Assembly: GCA_963850535.1 (NCBI GenBank)
Contig: CAWKMC010000036.1
Coordinates: forward strand, 138,724 to 202,723
DNA: 64,000 bases
Source of the DNA: JAMXLO01 sp963850535
Lineage (GTDB): Bacteria; Pseudomonadota; Alphaproteobacteria; Acetobacterales; Acetobacteraceae
Direction of reading: 5' to 3'
Within the stretch, counting starts at the first letter, position 1. Every line of letters begins with the position of its first letter. The notes beneath the pieces are model-generated. The model was not told the origin of the DNA. It did no database searches and worked only from the letters and a program-made list of their open reading frames with translations. Made by a program: the position numbers and the translations under genes. This document shows positions 9,425-18,164 of this stretch, in pieces.

Positions 9425-10390
9425 AGCACCTTGAGCAGGGCTTCGACCTCTGCCGGTGTGGCAGCCGAGGCCGTAGCGGCATCGGGTGCAATACGGCGGA
9501 TCAGTCCGGACAGCACTTTGCCGCTGCCGAGTTCAACGAAGCTGTCGATGCCCAGTTCCACCATGGCGGTGACGCATTCGCGCCAGCGCACCATGGCGGT
9601 GACCTGACGGACCAGCAGGTCGCGGATCAACGCTGGGTCGGTGGCCTTGGCCGCAGACACATTGGCGATCAGGGGCACCACTGGGGCGCCAGGGGGTGTG
9701 TTTTCCAGTGCCTCCGCCATGGCGTCAGCGGCAGGTGCCATCAGCGCACAATGGAACGGGGCCGAGACCGGCAACAGCATCGCCCGCCTGATGCCTTTCG
9801 TCGAGGCAATCGCGACTGCTCGTTCGACCGCACCACGATGGCCAGAAATGACGATTTGGCCGGCGCCGTTGTCATTGGCTGGCTGGATGACCTCGGTCTC
9901 TGGCGGATCGCCACCGGGGACCGGAGCGGCTTCCTCGCAGATCGCCTGTGCCTGCGCCATCTCTGCACCGAGCAGCGCCGCCATGGCGCCCGTCACCGGC
10001 GGGTACTGCCTTCTGCATCGACAGGCCGCGCAGCTTCAACAGCCGCACGGCATCGGGGATTGAAAAACTGCCGGCGGCGGCAAGACCAGAGTATTCACCG
10101 AGTGAGTGACCGGCGACGACCGCTGCCTTCTGCCGCAGCGTGAAGCCTCCCTCCTTCTCCAGCACCCGCAGGACAGCGAGCGAGTGAGCCATCAGAGCAG
10201 GTTGGGTGTTCTCGGTCAGCACCAGCTCTTCGCCGGGCCCCTCGAACATCAGGCGCGACAGATTCTGTTTCAGGGTTTCATCGATCTCCTGGAACACCTC
10301 GCGCGCCGCGGAAAAGGCAGCAGCGAGGTCGCGCCCCATGCCAACGGCCTGGCTACCCTGGCCTGGAAAGATGAAGGCGTGAACCGGCAT
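9421..10390 (-). CDS. fabD: Malonyl-CoA:ACP transacylase FabD, frame broken
   Basis: Loads malonyl from CoA onto ACP for fatty acid synthesis. The N-terminal half has FIFPGQGSQAVGMG and the nucleophilic serine in VAGHSLGEYSGLAA (about residue 95). A single-base shift near 9999 (an extra G after PAG) moves the reading frame; the next frame resumes TGAMAALLGAEM and carries the catalytic His region LPVSAPFHCALMAPA, then FVELGSGKVLSGLIRRI. The joined protein of about 322 residues is slightly longer than E. coli FabD, as in other alphaproteobacteria. Its stop overlaps the fabG start. Confidence 0.93.
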
Positions 10391-10438
10391 GTGACTGCTA
10401 CCTCCGGGAGTGGCGCCTAGCTGTGGGTCACAAACCTG

Positions 10439-11170
10439 TCAATGCGAAGCGGCCTGTTGCATATCCGCGAGGATCCGCCGCGCCGCCGCGGCTGGATCAG
10501 TGGACTGCGTGACCGGCCTTCCAACGACCAGATAGTCCGCGCCGCGCGCAATCGCCTGCCTTGGCGTCGCGACGCGCTGCTGATCATGGGTCTCGGCACC
10601 CGGCTCACGGATGCCTGGCGTGGCAATCAGCAGGTGCTCGGCTGCGATCGTTGCACGGATCGCGTTTGGATCGTCGAGCGCCGAGGCAATGATGCCGTCG
10701 CAGCCGCAGGCCACCGCCTGACGCGCTCGCAACTGCACCAACTCAGCGACCGAAAGTGCATAGCCCATTTCACGCACCGAAGAGTCATTCTGGCTGGTCA
10801 GCACGCTGATCGCGAACACCTTGGTGCTCGCAGATCCGCCCTTGCCGGCCACCGCTGCACGCATGATGTCGGGATCGCCGTGTACCGTAACCAAGCTCGC
10901 GCCGCGTTCGACTGCCCGGGCGACGCCCTGACGCACCGTCTCGCCGATGTCGTACATTTTCGCGTCGAGGAATACGCGCTTCCCATCAGCGATGAGCCCG
11001 TCGACGAATCGTTCCGCACCGGGTGCGAACAGCAGCCAGAGGCCGACCTTGAAGAAGGACACGATGCCGTGGAGCTGGCCCGCCAGTTGCGCCGCACGCT
11101 CTATCGTCGGCACGTCCAATGCAACGATCAGCCGATCAGCCATCGCCCGAGGGACATCGCGCGTCGCCAT
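10439..11170 (-). CDS. pyrF: Orotidine-5'-phosphate decarboxylase
   Basis: Last step of de novo UMP synthesis (OMP to UMP plus CO2). 243 residues, intact. Motifs: LIVALDVPTIERA at the N-terminus, the catalytic DAKMYDIGETV loop, SVLTSQNDS, and ATPGIREPGAETHDQQRV with the phosphate-binding VVGRPVTQSTDP near the end. Translation may start at the ATG at 11170, or about nine codons later before ADRLIVALD. The first ATG overlaps a stop codon of an upstream minus-strand remnant (TGATG). The 48-bp gap to fabD suggests cotranscription with the fab genes. Confidence 0.94.
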   Translation of the reverse strand: MATRDVPRAMADRLIVALDVPTIERAAQLAGQLHGIVSFFKVGLWLLFAPGAERFVDGLIADGKRVFLDAKMYDIGETVRQGVARAVERGASLVTVHGDPDIMRAAVAGKGGSASTKVFAISVLTSQNDSSVREMGYALSVAELVQLRARQAVACGCDGIIASALDDPNAIRATIAAEHLLIATPGIREPGAETHDQQRVATPRQAIARGADYLVVGRPVTQSTDPAAAARRILADMQQAASH

Positions 11171-11300
11171 CAGTCGGGCCGTCGTCGGATGACGAGTTTG
11201 GGGGTGCAGTTCCGCATGATCTCTCCGTTCTGGTTGTTCGCCAGAGCGCCCAATGGCGACTGTGCCCCAATCTGCCTTCGCGCCGGAAGGGGGGCGCTTC
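11170..11300 (-). pseudogene. Possible 3' remnant of a gene once upstream of pyrF
   Basis: A minus-strand frame closes at 11170 with LANNQNGEIMRNCTPKLVIR followed by RRPD and a TGA that overlaps the pyrF ATG as TGATG. Such overlaps are normally found between genuine coupled genes, and the phrase NQNGEIM...PKLVIRRRP resembles the last strand of MaoC-like hydratase (hotdog) proteins. No upstream body of such a protein remains: the plus-strand oxidase gene begins at 11365. It may be a truncated gene tail. A chance frame cannot be excluded. Confidence 0.25.
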
Positions 11301-11364
11301 TCCGACGTGAAGCATAGCGGGGGGTGAACGGCTGCCCTACGTTGCTGGCGGAAGGAGCCGCATA

Positions 11365-12777
11365 ATGCTCGACAGCGCCGTCCTCAATGCGATCCGTGCC
11401 GTGGTGGGCGAGCGCGGTCTGCTGACCGGAGACAGCACCGCTGGATACGTGGAGGATTGGCGCCGTCTGTACCGTGGCAACACGCCAGCGGTTGTCCGCC
11501 CCGGAAATACTGACGAACTGGCCCAAGTCGTGCGGCTGTGCGCCGAGGCACGCGTGCCGATTGTGCCGCAGGGCGGCAACACCTCGATGGTCGGTGGCGC
11601 CACACCGTCCGAAGCCGGCGATCAGTTGATATTGAGCACGGCCCGGATGCTGCGCGTCCGCGACATCGATCCGCTCGACCTGACCATGACTGTGGAATCG
11701 GGCGTGACCTTGCAGGCGGCCCAGCAAGCTGCCACGGAGGCAGGGTGCCTGCTGCCATTATCGATCGCTTCCGAGGGCAGCGCCCAGATCGGCGGCGTAC
11801 TCGCGACCAACGCCGGGGGTAACAACACGGTACGCTACGGCAATGCGCGTGACATGGTCCTGGGGCTGGAAGTGGTGCTGGCGGATGGCTCGGTTTGGAA
11901 CGGCCTGCGCCGGCTGCGCAAGGACAACACCGGTTATTGCCTGCGCCAGTTGTTCGTGGGCTCCGAGGGCACGATCGGTATTATCACCGCCGCCGTGCTG
12001 AAGCTGGTGCCGCAGCCGCGCGAAGTTTGCGTTGCGCTGTGCGCGGTCCCCTCGCCGGAAGCGGCGCTGTCTCTGTTCGCGCGCTTCCAGTCGCACGATC
12101 CGGCCGCGCTGAGCGCATTCGAGCTCATGTCGGGTCTCGGCATTGCGTTTGTCTTGCGGCACATCGACGCGGCAGTGATGCCGCTTTCGACGCACGCGCC
12201 CTTCTACGTGCTGGTGGAACTCGCGACGCCGCGACCCGATGCAGGACTGCGGACTGCGCTGGAGACCGTGTTGGAATCGGCCCTGGCCGAGCACATCGTT
12301 TCCGATGCGGCAATCGCTGAATCGGTGGCACAACGCGCCGCGATGTGGCGGCTGCGCGAGGAACACTCGGAGGCACAGAAGCGGGAAGGGGCCAGCGTAA
12401 AGAATGATGTCTCGGTCCCGGTGTCGAAAGTACCGGCATTCATCCGCCGCGCGAGCCAAGCGTGCGAGGCGCTCATGCCGGGCATCCGCCCCGTGCCGTT
12501 CGGGCACGTCGGCGACGGCAATATCCACTTCAACTTGGAACAGCCCCTCGATGCGGACCCTGCATGGTTCCTGGCGCAGGACCACGCGATCATGGACACG
12601 GTCAACGATGTTGTGCGGGAATTCGAGGGCAGCTTTTCCGCCGAACACGGCATCGGCAAGCTGAAGCCCTACTTGATGACCACCTGGCGGGGCGGGGCAG
12701 AGCTCAGGCTGATGCAACAGATCAAAGCAGCCTTGGATCCCCAGGGGATCATGAACCCCGGCAAGCTTCTCCCCTAA
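11365..12777 (+). CDS. FAD-linked oxidase, GlcD / D-2-hydroxyglutarate dehydrogenase type
   Basis: Flavin-dependent dehydrogenase of a 2-hydroxyacid (family members oxidise D-lactate, glycolate or D-2-hydroxyglutarate). 470 residues, intact. The N-terminal PCMH FAD-binding domain includes VVRPGNTDELAQVVRLCAEA, PQGGNTSMVGGATP and SEGSAQIGGVLATNAGGNNT. The C-terminal FAD-oxidase domain contains PFGHVGDGNIHFNLEQP (metal/substrate histidines), AEHGIGKLKPYL and ends DPQGIMNPGKLLP. The start is supported by AAGGAG seven bases upstream. It stands alone: divergent from pyrF and 83 bp before the PKS gene. Substrate specificity cannot be read from sequence. Confidence 0.9.
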   Translation: MLDSAVLNAIRAVVGERGLLTGDSTAGYVEDWRRLYRGNTPAVVRPGNTDELAQVVRLCAEARVPIVPQGGNTSMVGGATPSEAGDQLILSTARMLRVRDIDPLDLTMTVESGVTLQAAQQAATEAGCLLPLSIASEGSAQIGGVLATNAGGNNTVRYGNARDMVLGLEVVLADGSVWNGLRRLRKDNTGYCLRQLFVGSEGTIGIITAAVLKLVPQPREVCVALCAVPSPEAALSLFARFQSHDPAALSAFELMSGLGIAFVLRHIDAAVMPLSTHAPFYVLVELATPRPDAGLRTALETVLESALAEHIVSDAAIAESVAQRAAMWRLREEHSEAQKREGASVKNDVSVPVSKVPAFIRRASQACEALMPGIRPVPFGHVGDGNIHFNLEQPLDADPAWFLAQDHAIMDTVNDVVREFEGSFSAEHGIGKLKPYLMTTWRGGAELRLMQQIKAALDPQGIMNPGKLLP

Positions 12778-12860
12778 GGCCGGGAATTGGAGCGGGGCAC
12801 GCCGCGTCCTTTGACTGACAACGCTTCGCTGCCAGACGCAATGCTTTTCAGGAGTGCGAT

Positions 12861-13928
12861 GTGACGCAGGTGTGGCTGAATCGGATTGGCACTGCCGTTC
12901 CACCGCACGATATCCACGCGGAGTTTGTGGAGTTCGCGCAGACGGCGCTGTCGGACGTCAGGAGCCGTAGCCTATTTCAGCGCATGAGCGACCTCGCCGA
13001 CATCGAGCATCGGTTCTCCTGCTTTGCCCCAGGGCCCAAGCCGCGCGATCTTGTGCTGGACAGCGGCGGCTTCTACCGGCGACGCGCTTTTCCGTCGACC
13101 GGGGCGCGTATGGCACTGTATCGCGACGCTGCACTCGGCCTGGCGAGGCAAGCGATTACAGCCCTCGAAATCTCGGCGGAGCGTGACTCGATCAGTCACC
13201 TGATCGTGGCCAGCTGCACTGGCTTCACCGCGCCTGGGCTTGATTTCGACATCATGCGGGACGCCGACCTTCCGTCCTGGGTCGAACGGACCGTGGTCGG
13301 ATTCATGGGCTGCTTCGCCGCGGTTAATGCAATGAAGCTGGCGCGCCATATTGTTCGTTCGGAGCCTGGCGCGAAGGTGCTGGTGGTCAACCTAGAGTTA
13401 TCGAGTCTGCATCTGCAGGAGCAATGGCAGCTCGAGAAGATGCTGAGCTTCCTGTTGTTCGGTGACGGCTGCGGCGCGTGTCTGATATCTGCGGACCCGA
13501 CCGGGCTGGCGCTCGGCCAGTTTCGCGCGCAGGTGCTGCCGCGCAGCGCCGATCTGATCACCTGGGAGATTGGCGATCAGGGGTTTGAAATGCATTTGTC
13601 GGGCCAGGTACCCGGCCGCATTCGCCGCTGGCTTCGCGAACATGGCAGCGACCTGCTGGGCGATCGCAGGCCCTGCGATATCGCCCTGTGGGCCGTGCAC
13701 GCCGGTGGGCGTTCGATCCTCGATGCCGTGCAGAATGGACTGGCCTTGAAGCCCGATACGCTAGGCTTTTCCCGTGATGTGCTGAGAGCGTTCGGCAACA
13801 TGTCCTCTGCCACGCTGGTGTTTGTGCTGCAACGGATTCTGCGTTCGGCGCACGCTACGGGTGAAGGCTTGGCGATGGCGTTTGGGCCGGGGCTGACCGT
13901 GGAAACCTTCGCGTTCCATCGGCCATGA
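12861..13928 (+). CDS. Type III polyketide synthase
   Basis: Chalcone/stilbene-synthase-like homodimeric ketosynthase that extends an acyl-CoA with malonyl-CoA. 355 residues, intact. The catalytic triad is visible: Cys in VVGFMGCFAAVNAMKLA (near residue 155), His in LWAVHAGGRSILDAV (near 280), Asn in AFGNMSSATLVFVL (near 315). The start is a GTG preceded by GGAG six bases away. Stop and start of the next gene overlap (ATGA), and that gene overlaps the third in turn, giving a coupled PKS-methyltransferase-FAD reductase operon. Similar bacterial trios are associated with alkylresorcinol or alkylpyrone lipids and methylated quinones; the product here is inference. Confidence 0.9.
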   Translation: MTQVWLNRIGTAVPPHDIHAEFVEFAQTALSDVRSRSLFQRMSDLADIEHRFSCFAPGPKPRDLVLDSGGFYRRRAFPSTGARMALYRDAALGLARQAITALEISAERDSISHLIVASCTGFTAPGLDFDIMRDADLPSWVERTVVGFMGCFAAVNAMKLARHIVRSEPGAKVLVVNLELSSLHLQEQWQLEKMLSFLLFGDGCGACLISADPTGLALGQFRAQVLPRSADLITWEIGDQGFEMHLSGQVPGRIRRWLREHGSDLLGDRRPCDIALWAVHAGGRSILDAVQNGLALKPDTLGFSRDVLRAFGNMSSATLVFVLQRILRSAHATGEGLAMAFGPGLTVETFAFHRP

Positions 13929-14614
13929 CACTCGCGACTCGCAGCACCGCCGCGGAGCAGATGGACACCGACTGCGTCGACTACGACGATTATCGACGCT
14001 GCCTGCGCGACCTGTCGCGCGTCAATGCCGTCACGTTGACGCACCGCTCCACGTTGGCCTGGCTCAGAAGACGCACCCAAGGCTTGCAGTCATTTTCGTT
14101 GCTGGATGTCGCATGTGGATATGGCGATGCACTGCGGACGGTTCGTCGCTGGGCGGACCGAAATGGTTTGGTTGCTCGGCTCGAAGGTATCGACCTGAAC
14201 CCCTGGGCGACGCGCGCCGCCCGCGAGGCCGCCGATACGTCGATCACGTATCGTTCGGGCGATGCATTTGCTATCGATCAGCATGAAGTCTTCGATTTCA
14301 TCATCAGCTCGCAATTCGCGCACCATCTGACCGATGATGAGATCGTGCGATTTATCCGCTGGATGGAAGTGCATGCGCGTCGCGGCTGGTTCATCGCCGA
14401 TCTGCATCGCCATTGGCTGCCGTATTACGGGTTCGGCGTTCTGGCATGGCTGGCCCGCTGGCACCATTTTGTCCTGAGCGACGGACGCATATCCATCGCT
14501 CGCGCTTTCGTGCCCGCAGACTGGCGGCGGCTGGTTCGGATGGCCGGCTTATCCGAAAACGAGGTGGCGATCACCTGGCATGTTCCGTTTCGCCTCTGCG
14601 TGGAGCGTCGGTGA
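13925..14614 (+). CDS. Class I SAM-dependent methyltransferase of the PKS operon
   Basis: 229-residue Rossmann-fold methyltransferase. Motif I is SLLDVACGYGDALRTVRRWA, followed by the acidic motif II LEGIDLNPWATRAA and motif IV DFIISSQFAHHLTDDE. The C-terminal part (GWFIADLHRHWLPYYGFGVL) matches methyltransferases found next to type III PKS genes. It starts inside the PKS stop codon and ends inside the GTG start of the FAD enzyme, so it most likely methylates the polyketide product, for instance a resorcinol ring. The exact acceptor is unknown. Confidence 0.85.
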   Translation: MTLATRSTAAEQMDTDCVDYDDYRRCLRDLSRVNAVTLTHRSTLAWLRRRTQGLQSFSLLDVACGYGDALRTVRRWADRNGLVARLEGIDLNPWATRAAREAADTSITYRSGDAFAIDQHEVFDFIISSQFAHHLTDDEIVRFIRWMEVHARRGWFIADLHRHWLPYYGFGVLAWLARWHHFVLSDGRISIARAFVPADWRRLVRMAGLSENEVAITWHVPFRLCVERR

Positions 14615-15729
14615 CGGGGCCAGTGATCATCGGCGGCGGCCCCGCAGGGTCGGCCGCCTCAATCGAACTCGCGCGCGCCGGCCATCAGGTCACCGTGATC
14701 GAGCGCACCGTCATCGCCACTGACAAGGTATGCGGCGATTTCCTCAGCCCCGAGGCGGTTGCCCGCATCGAAGCACTTGGCGTCGATCTGGCCGATGCTC
14801 CATCAATTGACACGCTGCGGCTCATTCATCGCCGCCGCGTCGTGCAGACGAGGCTGCCGTTCACGGCGCGTGCATTGTCGCGGCGTGCGCTTGACGAAGC
14901 ATTGCTGCAGCAGGCGACCGCGGCGGGCGCCTCGGTGCTGCGTGGCCATCGGGTGAGCACCGTCGATGGATGCGGCGCCGCACTGCAGGTGGTGTCCGGC
15001 GCACTCGGGACGATCGCCACCGATACGGTGTTTCTTGCCACCGGCAAGCATGAATTGCGAGGCGATGCGCGGCGTGTGCATCACAACCGGCTGGTTGGGC
15101 TGAAAATGTACTATCAGCTTGAGCCATCGCAACGTCTGGCGTTGCGCGGCCACATCGAGCTGATGCTGTTGCCGGGTGGCTATGCCGGCCTGCAGCTAAT
15201 CGAACGCGACAGGGCGGTATTATGCATGTTGCTGCCTGCCGGGTGCCTTCCGGCCGCCGCTGGATGCTGGGCAGTGCTTATAGGTTCGCTCGCGCAGGCG
15301 TGCCCACACCTCGCGGATCGCTTGTCCGGCGCCAAAGCTTTGCTTGATCGCCCTTTGGCGATCGCCAACCTGCCGTACGGCTATGTGTATCGTGCCCCGC
15401 GAGGGCACAGAAACGGTTTGTATCGACTCGGCGACCAAGCCGCCGTGATACCGTCGTTTACCGGAGATGGCGTGGCGCTGGCGCTCGCCAGCGGCAGCCT
15501 CGCCGCGCGCATGTGGCTCAATGCCGACAGCAGTGATACGTACCAACGCCGATTTGCCCAGGACGTGTCAGCGCAGATGCGCTCCGCGGTTGCGATACAT
15601 CGGCTGGTGCTCACTCAACTATGGCGGCCGTGGCTCGTGACAATATGCGGTATATGGCCGGGGTTGATGAGTTTCGTCGCACAGCAGACCCGAGTCGCAG
15701 CTTTGACCGACAGCGGCTACGCTTTATGA
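14611..15729 (+). CDS. FAD-dependent oxidoreductase, geranylgeranyl-reductase-like
   Basis: Flavoprotein of the PHBH/geranylgeranyl reductase superfamily, probably a monooxygenase or reductase acting on the product of the preceding PKS and methyltransferase. I chose the GTG at 14611, which overlaps the methyltransferase stop (GTGA); the resulting 372-residue protein begins exactly at the dinucleotide fold VIIGGGPAGSAASIELARAG. A second motif KVCGDFLSPEAVARIE and the GD motif RLGDQAAVIPSFTGDGVALA are present. Longer upstream starts would run through the methyltransferase gene and are not credible. The C-terminus is hydrophobic (WPGLMSFVAQQT), perhaps membrane-associated. Confidence 0.85.
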   Translation: MTGPVIIGGGPAGSAASIELARAGHQVTVIERTVIATDKVCGDFLSPEAVARIEALGVDLADAPSIDTLRLIHRRRVVQTRLPFTARALSRRALDEALLQQATAAGASVLRGHRVSTVDGCGAALQVVSGALGTIATDTVFLATGKHELRGDARRVHHNRLVGLKMYYQLEPSQRLALRGHIELMLLPGGYAGLQLIERDRAVLCMLLPAGCLPAAAGCWAVLIGSLAQACPHLADRLSGAKALLDRPLAIANLPYGYVYRAPRGHRNGLYRLGDQAAVIPSFTGDGVALALASGSLAARMWLNADSSDTYQRRFAQDVSAQMRSAVAIHRLVLTQLWRPWLVTICGIWPGLMSFVAQQTRVAALTDSGYAL

Positions 15730-15916
15730 AGCCGGAGATCGGCCGTGCGGGCTACCGCGCTACGACGGACCCTGATCGCCGCCGCCATGCCTGGGCACGG
15801 CTCCGCCGGTGCGTTGCCTCGTGCCACGCCTGTGTGTAGACGCGCCCGCCTTGCATCGCCCCGCCTGCTGACGCACAACCAATTTGTCGTCAACCAGGGG
15901 ATTCGGGCCACCGGCG

Positions 15917-17045
15917 ATGCGCTCAGGCAGGCTGATCACGCGGCTGGATCGTTACATGTTTCGTCAGCTTCTGGTCGCATTGGTCGCGGTCACGGGGGGA
16001 CTGACTGCGCTTGTCTGGCTCATTCAGTCACTGCGCTTTGTCGAGCTTGTGGTGAACCACGGCCTCTCTCTCGTGGTATTCGTCGAGCTGACGGGACTGC
16101 TTATCCCCAGCTTCGTCGCCGTCATTCTGCCGATCACCATCTTCGTCGTCGTGCAATTTGTCTACCAGCGCCTCTCCGGCGACCGCGAGATCACTGTGAT
16201 GCGGGCGGCCGGGCTCTCGCCATTCGAGCTGGCGCGCCCGGCGTTGGCGGTGGCCACGCTTGCCGTCCTATTCGGCTATGTGCTGACACTGTGGCTCGTG
16301 CCCGTCAGCCTTACGTCGTTCCGACAGTTCCAATGGGAGATCCGCAACAGGATGGCAGCCTTCCTCCTGCAGGAAGGGGTATTTACGCAGGTCTCTGATG
16401 ACCTCACGGTCTATGTCCGGTCGCGCGATCCCGATGGCACGCTGCGCGGAATCCTGATCGACGACGGACGCAACAAGGCCGCCCACGCGACCATCCTGGC
16501 AGAGAGCGGCAGGCTGACAGAAGGTCCTGATGGTCCGCGCGTTCTGTTGATCAACGGCAGCCGCCAGGAGATCGACCATCAGAGCGGCCGGTTGAATGTG
16601 CTGACATTCGAGCAGAACGCGCTCAACCTCAACGATAACAAGGGGAGTTCAAACGAGCGGCTGCGCGATATCTCGGAGATGTCGTTAGGCGAGCTGCTGC
16701 ACCCGAATGTGACCAATCCGAACGACGTGCCGAAGTGGATCGCGGAAGCCCACAAGCGGCTGGCGATGCCGCTGACGGCGCTTTCGCACGCGCTGATCGG
16801 TCTGCTCGCCGTACTTCAGCGGTACATTCCGCCGACATGGCAGTTTCGTCAGGCCGCTTGCCGCCATTGCCGCAATGGTGCTGCTGCTGGCGTCGGGCCT
16901 CGCGATAGATAACCTTGCGGCGCGCAGCAACGGCCTTTTGCCGCTCGTCTGGTTGCATGCGGTCGCACCAGGTCTGCTCTGCGCATGGTTGCTGTTCGGC
17001 CCACAATGGCGCTCCTCGCGACGCCACTTGCTGGCACCCACCTGA
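15917..17045 (+). CDS. lptF: LPS export ABC transporter permease LptF, frame broken
   Basis: Inner-membrane permease of the LptB2FG complex that extracts lipopolysaccharide toward the periplasmic bridge. The N-terminal MRSGRLITRLDRYMFRQLL and LIPSFVAVILPITIFVVVQF are typical, followed by a periplasmic jellyroll region (about residues 120-250). The frame breaks near 16816 after LIGLLAV; the next frame gives the last two helices (LAAIAAMVLLLASGLAIDN and LLPLVWLHAVAPGLLCAWLL) and a TGA at 17045. The corrected length is about 375 residues. I prefer the ATG at 15917 over one 33 bp upstream because it begins at the conserved segment. lptG starts 4 bp later. Confidence 0.9.
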
Positions 17046-17049
17046 ACAG

Positions 17050-18162
17050 ATGACATTGCCGGTTACGCTGTCGGTCTACATCGCCAGACAATTTGCGGGC
17101 TTCGTGTTCGGGATGCTGCTTGCGCTCTCGGGTCTCGTCGCGATGTTCGACTTTATCGAGCTGCTGCGTCGCTCGATTTCCAAGCCGGACGCAACCTTTG
17201 CGATTGTGGCGCAGATCGCTGGCCTGCGACTGCCGTACATTGCAATGCAGGTGCTGCCGTTTGCGGTGCTGCTGGGCGGAATGTTGTGCTTTTGGCGTCT
17301 GACGCGGTCGTCGGAGCTTGTCGTCGCCCGGGCAGCAGGTGTGTCCGCGTGGGAGTTTCTTGCAGCTCCAACCGCTTGTGCACTGTTGTTCGGGCTGCTG
17401 GCCACAACTGCCATCAGCCCGCTGTCGTCGGTAATGTTCCGGCGCGCCGAGGCCATGGATGACATTTACCTCAAGAGCGGAGGGGGGCCGCTGGCATTGA
17501 GCGGCGGCCAGCTTTGGTTGCGGCAGTCCGACCGCGGGTTGGCTCCGCAAGGTGTTGCCATCATCCATGCACATGGTGTGCAACTGCGCGGGAAGCGGCT
17601 GACCGCGACGCAGGTCAGCGTCTTCCGCCTCGATGATCACGACAAGCTACTGACTCGAATCGAGGCCGGCAACGTGTGGCTCGGCCCGGGCGCCTGGCTG
17701 CTGCAAAATGCGCGCGTGATCCGACCAGAGCAGATGCCAGAGCCTCCGACCAACATTGCTTTGCCGACAGACCTGACCGTGTCGCGCGTGCAGGAGAGCT
17801 TTGCATCGCCGGACACGCTGTCGTTCTGGACACTGCCTGATTTTATCGCGCTACTTGACCGGTCGGGATTTTCCTCAATTCGCCACCGGCTGCATTTCCA
17901 GGCGCTGCTTGCATCGCCACTGCTGTGTGCAACCATGGCGCTGGTTGCGGCAGGCTTTTCCATGCGCCCGACCCGGCGCGGCGGCGTAGCGCAAATGATC
18001 GGCAGCGGCGTTGCCATAGGGTTTGCTCTATTCGTTATCTCGAAGATTGCTGAGGAGTTCGGGCAAACCGGTGCGTTGCCGGTCGTATTGGCTGCCTGGG
18101 TACCCGCAGTCTCTGGCATGATGTTGTCCATAGCGCTCCTGCTGCACACGGAAGACGGCTAG
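17050..18162 (+). CDS. lptG: LPS export ABC transporter permease LptG
   Basis: Second permease of LptB2FG. 370 residues from the ATG at 17050; longer in-frame starts would overlap the corrected end of lptF. Membrane segments at the N-terminus (FAGFVFGMLLALSGLVAMF) and around residues 50-120 flank the conserved region LPYIAMQVLPFAVLLGGMLC and SSELVVARAAGVSAWEF. A periplasmic domain fills the middle and three hydrophobic helices the C-terminus (LLCATMALVAAGFSM, GSGVAIGFALFVISKI). It is followed after 2 bp by lptD, so inner- and outer-membrane LPS components are cotranscribed. Confidence 0.93.
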   Translation: MTLPVTLSVYIARQFAGFVFGMLLALSGLVAMFDFIELLRRSISKPDATFAIVAQIAGLRLPYIAMQVLPFAVLLGGMLCFWRLTRSSELVVARAAGVSAWEFLAAPTACALLFGLLATTAISPLSSVMFRRAEAMDDIYLKSGGGPLALSGGQLWLRQSDRGLAPQGVAIIHAHGVQLRGKRLTATQVSVFRLDDHDKLLTRIEAGNVWLGPGAWLLQNARVIRPEQMPEPPTNIALPTDLTVSRVQESFASPDTLSFWTLPDFIALLDRSGFSSIRHRLHFQALLASPLLCATMALVAAGFSMRPTRRGGVAQMIGSGVAIGFALFVISKIAEEFGQTGALPVVLAAWVPAVSGMMLSIALLLHTEDG

Positions 18163-18164
18163 GC

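Noticed and set aside
11758..12903. 381-codon minus-strand frame opposite the FAD-linked oxidase
   Set aside because: Antisense to an intact 470-residue enzyme with clear motifs; the frame has no recognisable domain.
15730..15916. Small minus-strand frame in the gap between the FAD enzyme and lptF
   Set aside because: Arg/Ala-rich with no start context or recognisable motif; most of the gap appears to be the leader of the lpt operon.
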